Below are positions 29,126 to 38,390 of a stretch of 64,000 nt of DNA, in pieces. Positions within the stretch are counted from its first letter, which is position 1; every line of letters starts with the position of its first letter. A program made the translations under genes and the position numbers. The stretch spans positions 43,886 to 107,885 of the forward strand of contig JACIWW010000007.1 in NCBI GenBank assembly GCA_014360905.1. Direction: 5' to 3'. Below the pieces are notes generated by a model. That model had not been told where the DNA came from, ran no database searches, and saw nothing but the letters and a program-made list of their open reading frames with translations. This DNA is from Chloroflexota bacterium. Its GTDB lineage: Bacteria > Chloroflexota > Anaerolineae > UBA2200.

Positions 29126-29652
29126 TTGTTTTTCCCTCCTTGGTTATTTCGAGTTTTGTACTTGGCTTATATCCGTTTCCTGTATACTGGGGCCTCCATC
29201 ACCTCCTTTCACTTTAAAGTCATGGCTAAAAGCAGTGATTTGTCAACTTGGCCTCTGGCTTACAGCAATAGTTCCATTCGTTTAGCCAAAGCAGGCTGGA
29301 AAGCAGACGAACTAGCGCGACAAATCTTCTGAGCTGCCCATAGTACAATACTAGTTGCTATAACCTCCAAATGATACAAAGCTCGAGCGTGCCCTAGGAT
29401 AGTTTCTTCAACAGGCCAAAAGCAGCAAATATGCGGGGGATCTATTGTCATTATAACGCAAGCTCCCGCTTTTGTCAATGCCCTGTGTTCTTGTAACTGT
29501 TCAGTTTTGTGGTAAAGAATTTTTCAGCGAGCAACTTCACAGTACAGGACACAGTCCTGTCATGACGGCTGATTATTAGCAGTGGAAGCCAAATCATCGT
29601 CAGCCCAACGCAACGAGCATTAATCTAAACAATTACGTGCTGAAAACGCCTG
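29126..29652. other. Intergenic region: long leader of the M6 gene
   Basis: A 527-bp gap. It holds a perfect minus-strand promoter at 29450-29478, a small inverted repeat ACAGGAC/GTCCTGT at 29544-29560 between that promoter and the preceding gene, and an isolated full Shine-Dalgarno-like sequence on the minus strand at 29198-29211, followed by a possible 10-codon reading frame. I see no known riboswitch. Confidence 0.55.
29450..29478 (-). promoter_or_regulatory. Perfect consensus promoter upstream of the M6 protease
   Basis: Minus strand TTGACA (29478-29473), 17-bp spacer, TATAAT (29455-29450). Transcription would start near 29443, about 320 nt before the M6 start codon. Confidence 0.8.
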
Positions 29653-30309
29653 CTACATTTGGCAAACAACGGTGACTTCAACCGTTGGCAAAACGGGAAT
29701 TGCAGGTGTATCCGCTGCGGCAGTAGTGGGTGTCTCTAATGGCATGGGCGTATCCGTGGGCGTCAAAATTGGCTCTGGTGTAGGAGTCAATGTAGCTGTC
29801 GGCGGCTCTGTTGGTGAAGGAGTGGGTGCAACCGTCTCTGTAAACGTAAACGTCGGCATGGGCGTAGGAGAAACCGTGCTAGTAGCTGTCGGTGTCTGGT
29901 TGGGTGTGGGGGTGTCGATTGGGGCAGGACTGGGCTCCGGCGTTTGCGTCGGTGATACTACCGGTGTAACTGTAGCAGTGTAAATCAAAGCAGGAGTTCC
30001 GGTCCGTGAGGGACTTGGCAACCCTGTAGGAGTTGCCAGCGACGTCTGACCAGAAAACGGGGTAATAGTTGGTAAAGGAGTAGGCGGTGTGATCAGTGGT
30101 ACAAGGGTGGGAGGAACGAATTCAGTTGGTGTAGCAGTGTGGGTTGCCTCTGGAAGCACGGCCGATGGTCGCAACTTCCAGCGCACAATTAAACTGGCTA
30201 GACCTAGACAGTACATGCACGATGTCGCCAATATGACCAGCGTGAGCAACAGAGACAGCAGCTTTTGATTCGTGCTTAGCTGCTCATACCAGTTGAAGAG
30301 TTTTCTCAC
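29653..30309 (-). CDS. Single-pass membrane protein with long Thr/Pro-rich tail
   Basis: A protein of about 218 aa with one TM segment (LLSLLLTLVILATSCMYCLG, near residues 17-36) and an outer part made almost wholly of Thr, Pro, Ser and Val. Low complexity gives no family assignment; it could be a wall-spanning or O-glycosylated stalk. I choose a GTG start at 30309 with AGGAAAAA upstream; the frame is open to 30420. The tail ends in VEVTVVCQM. Confidence that it is expressed is moderate. Confidence 0.55.
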   Translation of the reverse strand: MRKLFNWYEQLSTNQKLLSLLLTLVILATSCMYCLGLASLIVRWKLRPSAVLPEATHTATPTEFVPPTLVPLITPPTPLPTITPFSGQTSLATPTGLPSPSRTGTPALIYTATVTPVVSPTQTPEPSPAPIDTPTPNQTPTATSTVSPTPMPTFTFTETVAPTPSPTEPPTATLTPTPEPILTPTDTPMPLETPTTAAADTPAIPVLPTVEVTVVCQM

Positions 30310-30542
30310 TCGCTTTTTCCTAGCGTGGCATCTATCTGTATGGAATGGCTCAAGAGCAGCAAACCTAGCCTGTCCATTTGGTATGGCAAGAATGATAACA
30401 TCTTTCGATAGGCTTGTCAAACATTTTGAGCAACTGCAACATTGGCTTAAAATTATATGAGTACTGAGTGCTCCTTTGTACTGCTTCTGGGCAAGGACAA
30501 AGGATAGGCCAGTTAGAGCGTTTGCAAGAAGGGTAAATTTTT

Positions 30543-33017
30543 ATGTCCCTATCCAGGCTGAAACCACAGGAGGGATGGACCTCTTTTCTGCTACTGATGC
30601 TCATGCTATTGAGCGTGGTCTGGTCGGTGCGCGCGGCCGAATGGACTGCGGGATTGGCGATACTGCAGTGGATTGCCATAGGCGCTATATGGTTAGGCTT
30701 GCTTCTGGCCAAAGCACGGCGCATTCCGGGCCTCATAGCTCATCTGGTGAGCCTGATCCTCGGTGCTGCATGGGTTACCGCGATGCTGCTCAGTGCGTTC
30801 AGTCCGCCTGTGGTACCACCCTATCTCATTGCTCCAGAGCAAGGTTTGTTGGCCAGAGTGCATACAATGTACCAGCAGATACTAGCCTGGATTTTAGACC
30901 CTAGTGGAGCGGAAGTCTGGCTCTCCAATTTCATGTTTGTCGCTACTTTGGCCGTCCTGAGTTGGCTTTTGAGTTATTTCAGCGTGTGGTTCGTTTTTCG
31001 TTCCCACTGGGTTTGGGGCGCAATCGTGCCCGCAGGTATAGCCTGTTTGCTGAACGTCTACTATGCCCCACCTCGGCTGGCAATATACTTCGCCCTTTAT
31101 TGCCTCTTTTCTTTGTTGCTATTAGTGCGCATGCATGTGTACATTCGCCAAGATCTTTGGCGCAAAGCCGCTGTCAATTACAACCTAGATGTGGACTTGA
31201 CCTTCTTGCGCGATGGCTTTCTTGTATCGCTATTAGCACTCTTTCTCGCATGGAGCATCCCGGCTGTAGCCAGAAGTCCTATGCTGGCTGACTTCTGGGC
31301 AAAATTTGAGGGGCCATGGCACGAAGTGCAGACCCGTTGGACTCGCTTGTTCACTTCTCTAAATTATCAGGGTACATCGAGCCTGGTTCGTTTTGGGCGC
31401 ACTATGACTTTGACCGGTGCGGTGACCCTCAGCAATGTCCCCCTCTTAGAAGTGCAGATTGAGGAACCTCACTACCTACGCGCCGTGGCCTACGACCTGT
31501 ACACAGGAAGTGGCTGGATCAATACCGATAGCCTGGAATGGACATTGCAGCCTAACGACCCTCGGCTTGCTAGTGAGATGCCTTATATAAGGATGCAGAA
31601 AGAGATTACCTATACAATTCGCATGTTAGAATCTGGCGAGGATATATTGTTTTTCACTGGGGAGTTGCTGCGTGTCGATCAGTTTGCTAGGGTGCGCCTC
31701 GCTTATTTATCGCCGCCTGAAATAAGGAATATGGTAATTATCACAGGAAACCCGATGCCTATTCGAGTATCGTCGCCTGCCCTGGCGAGAAGCACGGTGG
31801 TTATCACTGAAAGCACGATCTACATCGGGGGAAACCCAGTGCCTATTCAAATATCACCATCACGAACTGCAGAAGCCTTGGTATCCATACTGCAAGCTTT
31901 GAAGCCTCTGCGCCGCAACCAAAGTTACACCGTTGTATCCCTTGTTTCTACAGCGACGGTGAGCCAATTGCGAGCCGCAGGCACGGATTACCCCGAGTGG
32001 ATAAAAGAACGCTATCTGCAACTTCCGCGGAATTTCCCTGAAAGAGTGCGGCTTTTAAGTCAAGAGATCGTTAAAGACGCCAATAATCCTTATGATCAGG
32101 CAGTAGCCATTCAGAACTATTTGCGCGGCATCACCTATGATCAATACATCAATCCGCCTCCTGCGGGCCGAGATGCAGTAGATTGGTTCCTCTTTGAAAA
32201 TCGGCGAGGCTATTGCGACTACTACGCTACAGCTATGGCCGTCATGTGTCGAGCCGTAGGCATTCCTGCTCGCGTCTCGCAAGGTTACACATCCGGCGAG
32301 TATGTCGCTGCTTCGCGCAGTTACATAGTGCGCCAATTAGATGCTCACGCCTGGCCTGAGGTGTATTTCCCAGGCTATGGCTGGATCGAATTTGAGCCTA
32401 CTTCTTCTGAGCCCTTGATTGCCCGTCCCGAAGAGAGTGCCTTTCCGGTCTTGCCGGGACTGGACCAGTTTGTAGGGGAGTCGCAGGGAGGAGAGGAAGA
32501 AAAGTTTGGCCGCGATGAGGCGATTGCTGAGAGCGAGGATATTGAGGATATCACGCTGGCCTCGAGCAAGCTTTGGCAATCGAGGCTGTTATACGGGACT
32601 CTAGCTCTGGTCGGAGTGCTCGCTGGGATAGCGTTGATCTGTATAGGGTGGTGGTTTTACAGCCTGCGTGGCCTGAGTGCCGCGGCAAGCATCTACGAAC
32701 AGATGCAACGCCTGGGTCGTTTGCTTGGCGTGGTACATCACAGGCATCAGACCCCCATTGAGTATGGAGAGTCCCTCGTTTCTTTGCTTCCCGAAGGCAA
32801 GGAAGCCATCCGATACGTAGTCCATTGTTACGTCAAGCAAAGGTTCGGCAAGACCGGACTGAATGCAGCTGAGGAGAAGGAGCTGAAGGAACAATGGCAA
32901 AGGCTGCGTGTGCTGATGTGGCGTCAGCTCTTTCGGCCTAGGTGGCCACAGCGCCAACCTCGCACAACAGTTTGGGTTTCGCCGAGTTCACTGCGTCCAC
33001 CAACTTCGCTGAGGTAA
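30543..33017 (+). CDS. TgpA-like membrane transglutaminase
   Basis: An 824-aa inner-membrane protein with a TgpA (DUF3488) N-terminal part of about six TM segments in residues 10-250, an extracytoplasmic transglutaminase-like domain, one TM near 680-705 and a C-terminal DUF4129-type cytosolic domain. The Cys-His pair is visible as C558 in RRGYCDYYATAMA and H602 in DAHAWPEVYFPGYGW; the usual third-position Asp is E618 (FEPT). Such proteins are often encoded beside a MoxR ATPase and a DUF58 protein; neither is here. The start at 30543 has AGAAGGG upstream. The next gene starts 5 nt after the stop. Confidence 0.9.
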   Translation: MSLSRLKPQEGWTSFLLLMLMLLSVVWSVRAAEWTAGLAILQWIAIGAIWLGLLLAKARRIPGLIAHLVSLILGAAWVTAMLLSAFSPPVVPPYLIAPEQGLLARVHTMYQQILAWILDPSGAEVWLSNFMFVATLAVLSWLLSYFSVWFVFRSHWVWGAIVPAGIACLLNVYYAPPRLAIYFALYCLFSLLLLVRMHVYIRQDLWRKAAVNYNLDVDLTFLRDGFLVSLLALFLAWSIPAVARSPMLADFWAKFEGPWHEVQTRWTRLFTSLNYQGTSSLVRFGRTMTLTGAVTLSNVPLLEVQIEEPHYLRAVAYDLYTGSGWINTDSLEWTLQPNDPRLASEMPYIRMQKEITYTIRMLESGEDILFFTGELLRVDQFARVRLAYLSPPEIRNMVIITGNPMPIRVSSPALARSTVVITESTIYIGGNPVPIQISPSRTAEALVSILQALKPLRRNQSYTVVSLVSTATVSQLRAAGTDYPEWIKERYLQLPRNFPERVRLLSQEIVKDANNPYDQAVAIQNYLRGITYDQYINPPPAGRDAVDWFLFENRRGYCDYYATAMAVMCRAVGIPARVSQGYTSGEYVAASRSYIVRQLDAHAWPEVYFPGYGWIEFEPTSSEPLIARPEESAFPVLPGLDQFVGESQGGEEEKFGRDEAIAESEDIEDITLASSKLWQSRLLYGTLALVGVLAGIALICIGWWFYSLRGLSAAASIYEQMQRLGRLLGVVHHRHQTPIEYGESLVSLLPEGKEAIRYVVHCYVKQRFGKTGLNAAEEKELKEQWQRLRVLMWRQLFRPRWPQRQPRTTVWVSPSSLRPPTSLR

Positions 33018-33022
33018 TTTCT

Positions 33023-33553
33023 GTGCGAAAGATATTCGCCGAAGGGCAATCCCTACTGTGGTTTATTCCCTTGATAATTGGACTGGGTATAGCTGCCCTG
33101 TTCAGCCTTACCTTGTCCTCACCTGGCTTGGCAGATGAGCCGGATTACTTTCTGTATATGCCTTTGGTTGCCAAACCCTTACCCACTCCTACCTGCACGC
33201 CCACGGCAACACCAACGCCTTTGCCACTGGATGTGCGTGTGGAACCCGCTTGCTCAAATTTCAAAGGTGGCACTGCCCAGGATCCCACTGGGGAATGGGT
33301 ATGCTTCAAAAACTACGATATACGACCCGCGGACATGACCAACTGGTATGTGGAAGATGAAGCGCTTCACCGCTACACTTTCCCGCCTTTTGTCCTCAAC
33401 CCAGGAGCTATAGTCAGATTGCACAGCGGCCTGGGGTCGGACACAGCCACCGATCTGTATTGGGGGCGGAACATCCTTATTTGGAACAATGATCACGATA
33501 CTGTTTCTCTTTACAATTCTCTAGGCAATTTGGTCAATCGTTATCGTTATTAG
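33023..33553 (+). CDS. Exported lamin-tail domain protein
   Basis: A 176-aa protein with an N-terminal signal/anchor (LLWFIPLIIGLGIAALFSL), the motif YFLYMPLVAK, a short Pro-Thr linker, then a lamin-tail (LTD) domain with EWVCFKNYD, MTNWYVEDE and NDHDTVSLYNSLGNLV. LTD domains in bacteria are secreted beta-sandwiches of unclear function. I choose the GTG at 33023 with GAGG 8 nt ahead; it begins 5 nt after the transglutaminase stop, suggesting translational coupling. The LP-type motif stands before the linker here, not at the C-terminus. Confidence 0.75.
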   Translation: MRKIFAEGQSLLWFIPLIIGLGIAALFSLTLSSPGLADEPDYFLYMPLVAKPLPTPTCTPTATPTPLPLDVRVEPACSNFKGGTAQDPTGEWVCFKNYDIRPADMTNWYVEDEALHRYTFPPFVLNPGAIVRLHSGLGSDTATDLYWGRNILIWNNDHDTVSLYNSLGNLVNRYRY

Positions 33554-33824
33554 CTGGCCTCGCTGGATGAAATGCCCTCGCTTCGTGCTCGCGCCGCGCG
33601 GATCCCCTACGCGGTTTGCCGAAACTTCCCTTTTTGTTCTGTGCTGGGGCGTCTTAGGAGTCTCTTAACGGAATGTGCAAGGGGCATTGCCTGCTATTCA
33701 GCGGTATGTGAGCCGCCTTCTCATACAAACAGCAATTTTGGCGATGACCCACGCAGTTATTATCGATTGGAAGCCGCCAGAATCTTCCGCTGAGTACGAG
33801 CTCTCTTTTTATCTTCTGCCGTGG

Positions 33825-35399
33825 TTATGGCACGCTGTAGATGACCGTTAGTTTGGGTCGTTGCTGCAGCACAGGCCATTCCGAGGAGCGGAAGCGAATT
33901 TCCTGGTCCACGTTCTGGCCGAGCAGAAGGATGCCATGATTCGTCCATGGATCACTGACCCAGCGCTGAACGAGCGGGGTTACATCCCAATCATAAAATT
34001 TGTTGATGAAGTAGACGAAGGTGGAAGCCAGGAAAGTGCCCTCGCGATCGCTGCCTATTGCTTCGCAGCCAGGGATAGCCCATGCCTCATAACCAGTGCT
34101 GTTCCAGATAGCTGCAGCTTCATCCCAAGGGCGTAAGACAGCAAATGCAGAGACTCTCATGCCGTAGAGGGTCCGTCTGGACCAAGCGAATAAGGAGAGC
34201 TTGGCACTGAGGATATGAGCATTAGTGGGGATGTAACCCTCGAGATCAAAGCGGATAAGGGTGCGTTCTGTGCCCTTTTCGCGGCCATTGATGCGCAAGC
34301 TGTCCTCGTTTCCCCAAGGTGTATCGGGTCTATAGGAGGCAAGTGAGGTGTCGGTAGTTCCGTAGTAAGAGGCAAAAGGCGAGAACTCTTGCTGGAAAAT
34401 GCGCTCCATCGGGGTAGGGACAGGCGTGACAGTTGGCACCCGTGTAGGCTTGGATGTCGGAGTGGGTGTGTTGGTCGGAGTAGGAGGTCCTGCTGGGGTA
34501 GAAGTTCTGGTTGGAGTAGGTGAGTAAACGGGAGTCATAGTTGGAGTAGGTGAGTAAACGGGAGTCATAGTTGGAGTAGGTGAGTAAACGGGAGTAATGG
34601 TTGGAGTAGGTGAGTAAACGGGAGTAATAGTTGGCGTGGCAGAGCAAGTAGGAGTGGGGGAAGGTGCGGTGGGAAGATAGGTGACAACAAGGTACGGACG
34701 CATGTCTGGAATCTCCGAGGTACGGAACTGGTATTGCACATGCAGCCCATCAGCAACAAGAAGCACACCCTCATTAGCAAGCGGATTGGTAACCCAAAGC
34801 TGCGCCATCTGGGTAACATCCCAGGAGTAGTACTGCTGCTCGTTGGAGACGGTAGTGGAGACAGCGGAATGGGGATCATAGTCAAAGATTGGGTTACTAC
34901 AGCCAGCAGTATGCCAGAAATCAGTAGTGGTGGCATGATCCCAAGTGGCTTCGCATTCATTCCAGTGTTTTTTGACCCTATAGGCATAGATGGTGAGAGG
35001 GAAGGAATAGCTCCAATACCAGGCATATAGGTACAAAGTAGCCTGGAGCACGGTGGCAGTGGTGGGTATCATCGAGATGTCAAATTTGATCAAACCACGT
35101 TCTCGACCTCCAGATGCAGGATGAATGCGCATGGTGGAAGCAGTGCCAAAGTTTGTAGCAGGTTCATAGAGTGAGATATGAGTATCAGCTACCCCCATGT
35201 AAAAGGCGTCAGGGTAGACACCTTCTTGGAAGACAACAGTGATGGGTTCAGCTGCAGCAGACATAGGCAAACTAAGAGCAGGATCTGCCTGACTGGTTGG
35301 ATTGGGCAAGAGAGAAAGCAACATGGCAATGGTTAACACAGCGAGGGCAAGATGTCTTGCCCTGGCAAGGAAATAAGGAGAGATGCGATTCTGGCCCAT
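33825..35399 (-). CDS. Exported protein with two DNRLRE domains
   Basis: A 524-aa secreted protein. Signal peptide with core LALAVLTIAMLLSLL; first DNRLRE domain (about residues 55-245, TVVFQEGVYPDAFYMGVADT to RPYLVVTY); a Thr-Pro linker holding a decapeptide repeat; second DNRLRE domain (about 335-524, IFQQEFSPFASYYGTTDT to PKLTVIYSVP). The first domain closely resembles the N-terminal domain of the giant protein (same ITIFQEGVYP-type opening). A stalk with two binding or structural modules is the likely form. Confidence 0.85.
   Translation of the reverse strand: MGQNRISPYFLARARHLALAVLTIAMLLSLLPNPTSQADPALSLPMSAAAEPITVVFQEGVYPDAFYMGVADTHISLYEPATNFGTASTMRIHPASGGRERGLIKFDISMIPTTATVLQATLYLYAWYWSYSFPLTIYAYRVKKHWNECEATWDHATTTDFWHTAGCSNPIFDYDPHSAVSTTVSNEQQYYSWDVTQMAQLWVTNPLANEGVLLVADGLHVQYQFRTSEIPDMRPYLVVTYLPTAPSPTPTCSATPTITPVYSPTPTITPVYSPTPTMTPVYSPTPTMTPVYSPTPTRTSTPAGPPTPTNTPTPTSKPTRVPTVTPVPTPMERIFQQEFSPFASYYGTTDTSLASYRPDTPWGNEDSLRINGREKGTERTLIRFDLEGYIPTNAHILSAKLSLFAWSRRTLYGMRVSAFAVLRPWDEAAAIWNSTGYEAWAIPGCEAIGSDREGTFLASTFVYFINKFYDWDVTPLVQRWVSDPWTNHGILLLGQNVDQEIRFRSSEWPVLQQRPKLTVIYSVP
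34510..34640 (-). repeat. 30-bp tandem repeat coding a decapeptide
   Basis: Four full copies and a fifth partial copy of a 30-bp unit starting at 34510, 34540, 34570 and 34600. They code for repeats of PVYSPTPT-[IM]-T in the linker of the double-DNRLRE protein. Copies differ by one or two bases, so the number may vary between strains. Confidence 0.9.
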
Positions 35400-35680
35400 T
35401 ATGCACTACCTCCTCTGATGCCAAGGTTACCCTTCATTACCTGGTCTAATAGTGAGATGGCACATCGTAAATAAGACATGCTTACCATCCCCAAAAAGCG
35501 ACGAGGTCCATTGCTAACTAATGATATTTTACCACAAATTCTAAAAATATGACGTCAATTGCTCTTCGAGGGATACGGTCAATAAAACGTACGCCTCTGT
35601 TATCGTAAAAGGAGCAGTCTTTTTACAAGGGCTGTTTTCCTTTTGGTCCAATGGCATTTACTGATTGTTGGTTACATCAA

Positions 35681-36412
35681 TCACTGTTGGATAGTAACTC
35701 GTACATCACAGGGCGGAGGAAAGTTTCCTGTGATGTCCACTACTGTCAGACGTAGCACAAAGGTGCCATTCGGGAACCCTGTTGTATCCCAGATGCCAAG
35801 CACGCCGTTCACCACTGGGGTGCGGTTTACCTCCCCAATGCTATGCCACTGCGTTGGGTTTTCACCCATGCCATACTCGATTTTATAAAATTGAAAGCGA
35901 TCAATCTGAGCCGTACCCAAAATGGTTACCCGTCCCGAAATAACCTGGTTCATAGTAGGAGAGGTAATCTGAACACCGGGTTGGGGGCAAGGTGGTGGCT
36001 GTGGCCGTTGAGTCGCAGTCGCGGTCGGCGTGGGAGGTAGAGGGGTAGGCCTTGGACGTGTGGGAATACGGGTCATGGTCGGTGTGGGTGGAGCTGGCGT
36101 GCTAGTTGGTAGTTCGATGACCAATAAAGAGGTAGGAGTAGGTTCCTGTGCCAGCGGCATGGGCTGGGATGGGATAACTACAAATATGACCACGGTCACC
36201 ATAGCCAGCAAGGCGATGGCAAGGACCAAGCTAGTCCGCGCCCGATTCTCACGGATTGTCGCTAGTTCCTTCTCCAAGGTGAAAATGGTTTCCGCTTTGT
36301 CTTTTTGCGCCTGCCTAAGTTCGCGTAGGCTCAGCAACACCGCCAGGAAGCCCGCCCCATATATCCAGAGCGAATAGGCTTGAATAAGGAAGAGTACTTT
36401 CGCGAGAATCAT
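35681..36412 (-). CDS. Membrane-anchored protein with C-terminal Ig-like domain
   Basis: A 243-aa protein with a short N-terminal hydrophobic stretch (about residues 5-27), a charged, probably coiled-coil stretch (LRELRQAQKDKAETIFTLEK), a TM segment near 60-80, a Thr-Pro linker and a C-terminal Ig-like domain starting VQITSPTMNQVISGRV and including FQFYKIEYGMGENPTQWHSI and GIWDTTGFPNGTFVLRLTV. The last domain resembles the extra domain at the end of some class C penicillin-binding proteins and is frequent in Chloroflexota surface proteins. Function unknown. Confidence 0.75.
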   Translation of the reverse strand: MILAKVLFLIQAYSLWIYGAGFLAVLLSLRELRQAQKDKAETIFTLEKELATIRENRARTSLVLAIALLAMVTVVIFVVIPSQPMPLAQEPTPTSLLVIELPTSTPAPPTPTMTRIPTRPRPTPLPPTPTATATQRPQPPPCPQPGVQITSPTMNQVISGRVTILGTAQIDRFQFYKIEYGMGENPTQWHSIGEVNRTPVVNGVLGIWDTTGFPNGTFVLRLTVVDITGNFPPPCDVRVTIQQ

Positions 36413-36501
36413 CTACGATTGCCTCTATAATCGAAATGCCTTATAGCTGCGATGCATGCTGCTTTTTAGATGCCCTTGCTTCTAGGATGTTATGGATAAG
36501 A

Positions 36502-37362
36502 CTACTTCTGGGCTGATTTTTGTTCCAATCTGCGGAGAATCTCCTTGATGAGCGGACCCAGTTTCGTTACCACGATCTTCCCTGCTTCCAGCACTTCTTC
36601 GTGGCTAACTATGGCAGCTCCCGGCTCGATGGGGGCGACGTTGCTTATACCAGAGATAGCCAGTACGCGGAGGCCAGCGTGATGAGCTACTGTAACCTCG
36701 GGCACTGTAGACATGCCAACGGCATCAGCACCAATGAGACGCAGGAAACGCAGATCGGCTGGGGTTTCGTAGCTGGGACCACACAGCATGATATAGACAC
36801 CTTGGTGCAAGGGGATACCCAGGTCTCGGGCAGCCTGCAACGCCATATGACGCAATTCAGGATCATAGGCTTGCGACATATCAGGAAACCGAGGCCCAAT
36901 CTCTGGGTCATTCGGTCCGCGTAATGGGTTGAGACCGACCATGTTGATCAGTCCGATGTGATCCGTGATGAGCATGAGGTCTCCGGGTCGAAAAGCTGGG
37001 TTCAACCCACCAGCAGCATTGGTCACAATCAGATATTTTACCCCCATTGCCCACATGACGCGGATAGGGAAGGTGATCTGCTGCATAGTATAGCCCTCAT
37101 AATAATGAACCCGGCCGCACATCAAGATCACTGGGCAGCCTTGGAGCAAGCCCATAACCAACTCGCCAGGATGGCCTTCCACTGTAGCAGGAACAAAGTG
37201 GGGGATTTCAGAATAAGGTATGCGCACAGGCTGCATTACTTCAGTAGACAGGGAGGCCAGCCCTGAGCCAAGAATGATCCCCACACGAGGATGAAGGCTG
37301 GCCTTCCTAGTGATGAACTCTACAGCCTCGTGGATATCCGTTTTCGAGAAAATCTCTTGCAT
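36502..37362 (-). CDS. punA: Purine nucleoside phosphorylase (trimeric type)
   Basis: A 286-aa cytoplasmic enzyme that splits inosine/guanosine and deoxy forms with phosphate to base and (deoxy)ribose 1-phosphate. Seen: GIILGSGLASLS near the phosphate site, GRVHYYEGY, ITNAAGGLNP, and MSTVPEVTVAHHAGL, all typical of the trimeric family. It starts 4 nt after the recombinase gene and is probably translated from the same message. With the deoxynucleoside kinase and phosphopentomutase nearby it forms a nucleoside salvage group. Confidence 0.93.
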   Translation of the reverse strand: MQEIFSKTDIHEAVEFITRKASLHPRVGIILGSGLASLSTEVMQPVRIPYSEIPHFVPATVEGHPGELVMGLLQGCPVILMCGRVHYYEGYTMQQITFPIRVMWAMGVKYLIVTNAAGGLNPAFRPGDLMLITDHIGLINMVGLNPLRGPNDPEIGPRFPDMSQAYDPELRHMALQAARDLGIPLHQGVYIMLCGPSYETPADLRFLRLIGADAVGMSTVPEVTVAHHAGLRVLAISGISNVAPIEPGAAIVSHEEVLEAGKIVVTKLGPLIKEILRRLEQKSAQK

Positions 37363-37366
37363 TTTG

Positions 37367-38272
37367 CTACTTCGCGCGCGGATGGGCTTCGTCGTACACT
37401 TCGCGCAACCGTTCGTTGCTGACTTGCGTGTACACCTGTGTTGTAGCGATATTGGCGTGGCCTAGGAGCTCCTGTACATTGCGCAAGTCGGCACCGCCGC
37501 GCAGCATATGTGTGGCAAACGAGTGGCGCAAGGTATGTGGGGTCACCTGTGCCTGGATACCGGCCTCTTTGACATAGCCCTTGACGATCAACCACAATCC
37601 CTGTCGGGTGAGACGCTGACCGCGCTGATTCAAGAAGAGCGCCTTCTGCTCTGGGTCGCGCAAGAGATGGATACGGCCCTTGCTCAGATACGCGTCAATA
37701 GCTTGCACGGCCCGCTCATAGATGGGAATCACCCGCTCCTTACCCCCCTTGCCGAAGCAACGGACGCTCGCAGAAGCCAGGTCAACATCGCCTACATTCA
37801 ACGCCACGAGTTCGCTCACTCTCATGCCTGTAGCATACAGCAATTCGAGTATGGCTCGATCGCGGAGGGATCTGGGGGCATCCGTTTTGCTTGCCGCTTC
37901 CAGCAGTTTCTCGATATCTTGTTGAGAAATAGCTCGAGGCAAGTACTTTTTCACACGGGGAGAGTCCAGTGTAGCCGTTGGATCATCTCTGATTAACCCG
38001 TCGGCTACTAGGAAGTGGAAGAAGGACTTGATGGCTGCTACCTTGCGCGCCACTGTGGTAGAGGCGTATTCGCGCTCCTTTTTCAGATTGAGGATATAGG
38101 CTATCAGGTGTTCTTTCTTGACCTCGTCCCAGCTCTTCACCTTGGGTTCTGCCTGGGTTTCCAGAAACTCCAGAAATTGACGTAGGTCATTTCTGTAGGC
38201 AACACGCGTATTCTCTGAATAGCCTTTCTCTATTTCCAGTGATGTCAGATACTCTTCTAATCTCCTCTGCAT
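37367..38272 (-). CDS. XerC/XerD-type tyrosine recombinase
   Basis: A 301-aa site-specific recombinase, the expected size for resolving chromosome dimers. N-terminal SAM-like DNA-binding domain (about 1-95), catalytic domain with the first Arg in YATGMRVSEL, Lys in GKGGKERVIP, HTLRHSFATH giving H-x-x-R, LGHANIATTQVYTQVS with the second His and the Tyr nucleophile. RBS AAAGGAG precedes the ATG at 38272. No integrase-associated element or att site is seen nearby, so the housekeeping role is more likely than a mobile one; XerC versus XerD is not decided. Confidence 0.92.
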   Translation of the reverse strand: MQRRLEEYLTSLEIEKGYSENTRVAYRNDLRQFLEFLETQAEPKVKSWDEVKKEHLIAYILNLKKEREYASTTVARKVAAIKSFFHFLVADGLIRDDPTATLDSPRVKKYLPRAISQQDIEKLLEAASKTDAPRSLRDRAILELLYATGMRVSELVALNVGDVDLASASVRCFGKGGKERVIPIYERAVQAIDAYLSKGRIHLLRDPEQKALFLNQRGQRLTRQGLWLIVKGYVKEAGIQAQVTPHTLRHSFATHMLRGGADLRNVQELLGHANIATTQVYTQVSNERLREVYDEAHPRAK

Positions 38273-38390
38273 GGTACACTCCTTTATTCATAACCTAATA
38301 CTAGCCCTGTCGACCACAAATCTACCAATTTATTCTAGCATAACTTTTCATAAGACGCAAATTTGCTGTAGAGTGCTGTAATTCGACCGG

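Noticed and set aside
29260..29478. 72-codon minus-strand frame upstream of the M6 protease
   Set aside because: It begins on the promoter itself and its first internal ATG lies in the -10 element, so it cannot be expressed from that promoter.
33572..33793. 73-codon plus-strand frame in the gap between the lamin-tail and DNRLRE genes
   Set aside because: No ribosome binding site, Arg/Cys-rich composition and no recognisable pattern; the 271-bp gap shows nothing else I can support.
34510..34640. CRISPR-like periodic repeat
   Set aside because: Units are directly adjacent with no spacers, and they are in frame within a Pro-Thr linker.
37367..38272. Integrase marking a mobile element
   Set aside because: Size and context fit a housekeeping Xer recombinase in a salvage operon; no att repeats, transposase or phage genes are seen nearby.
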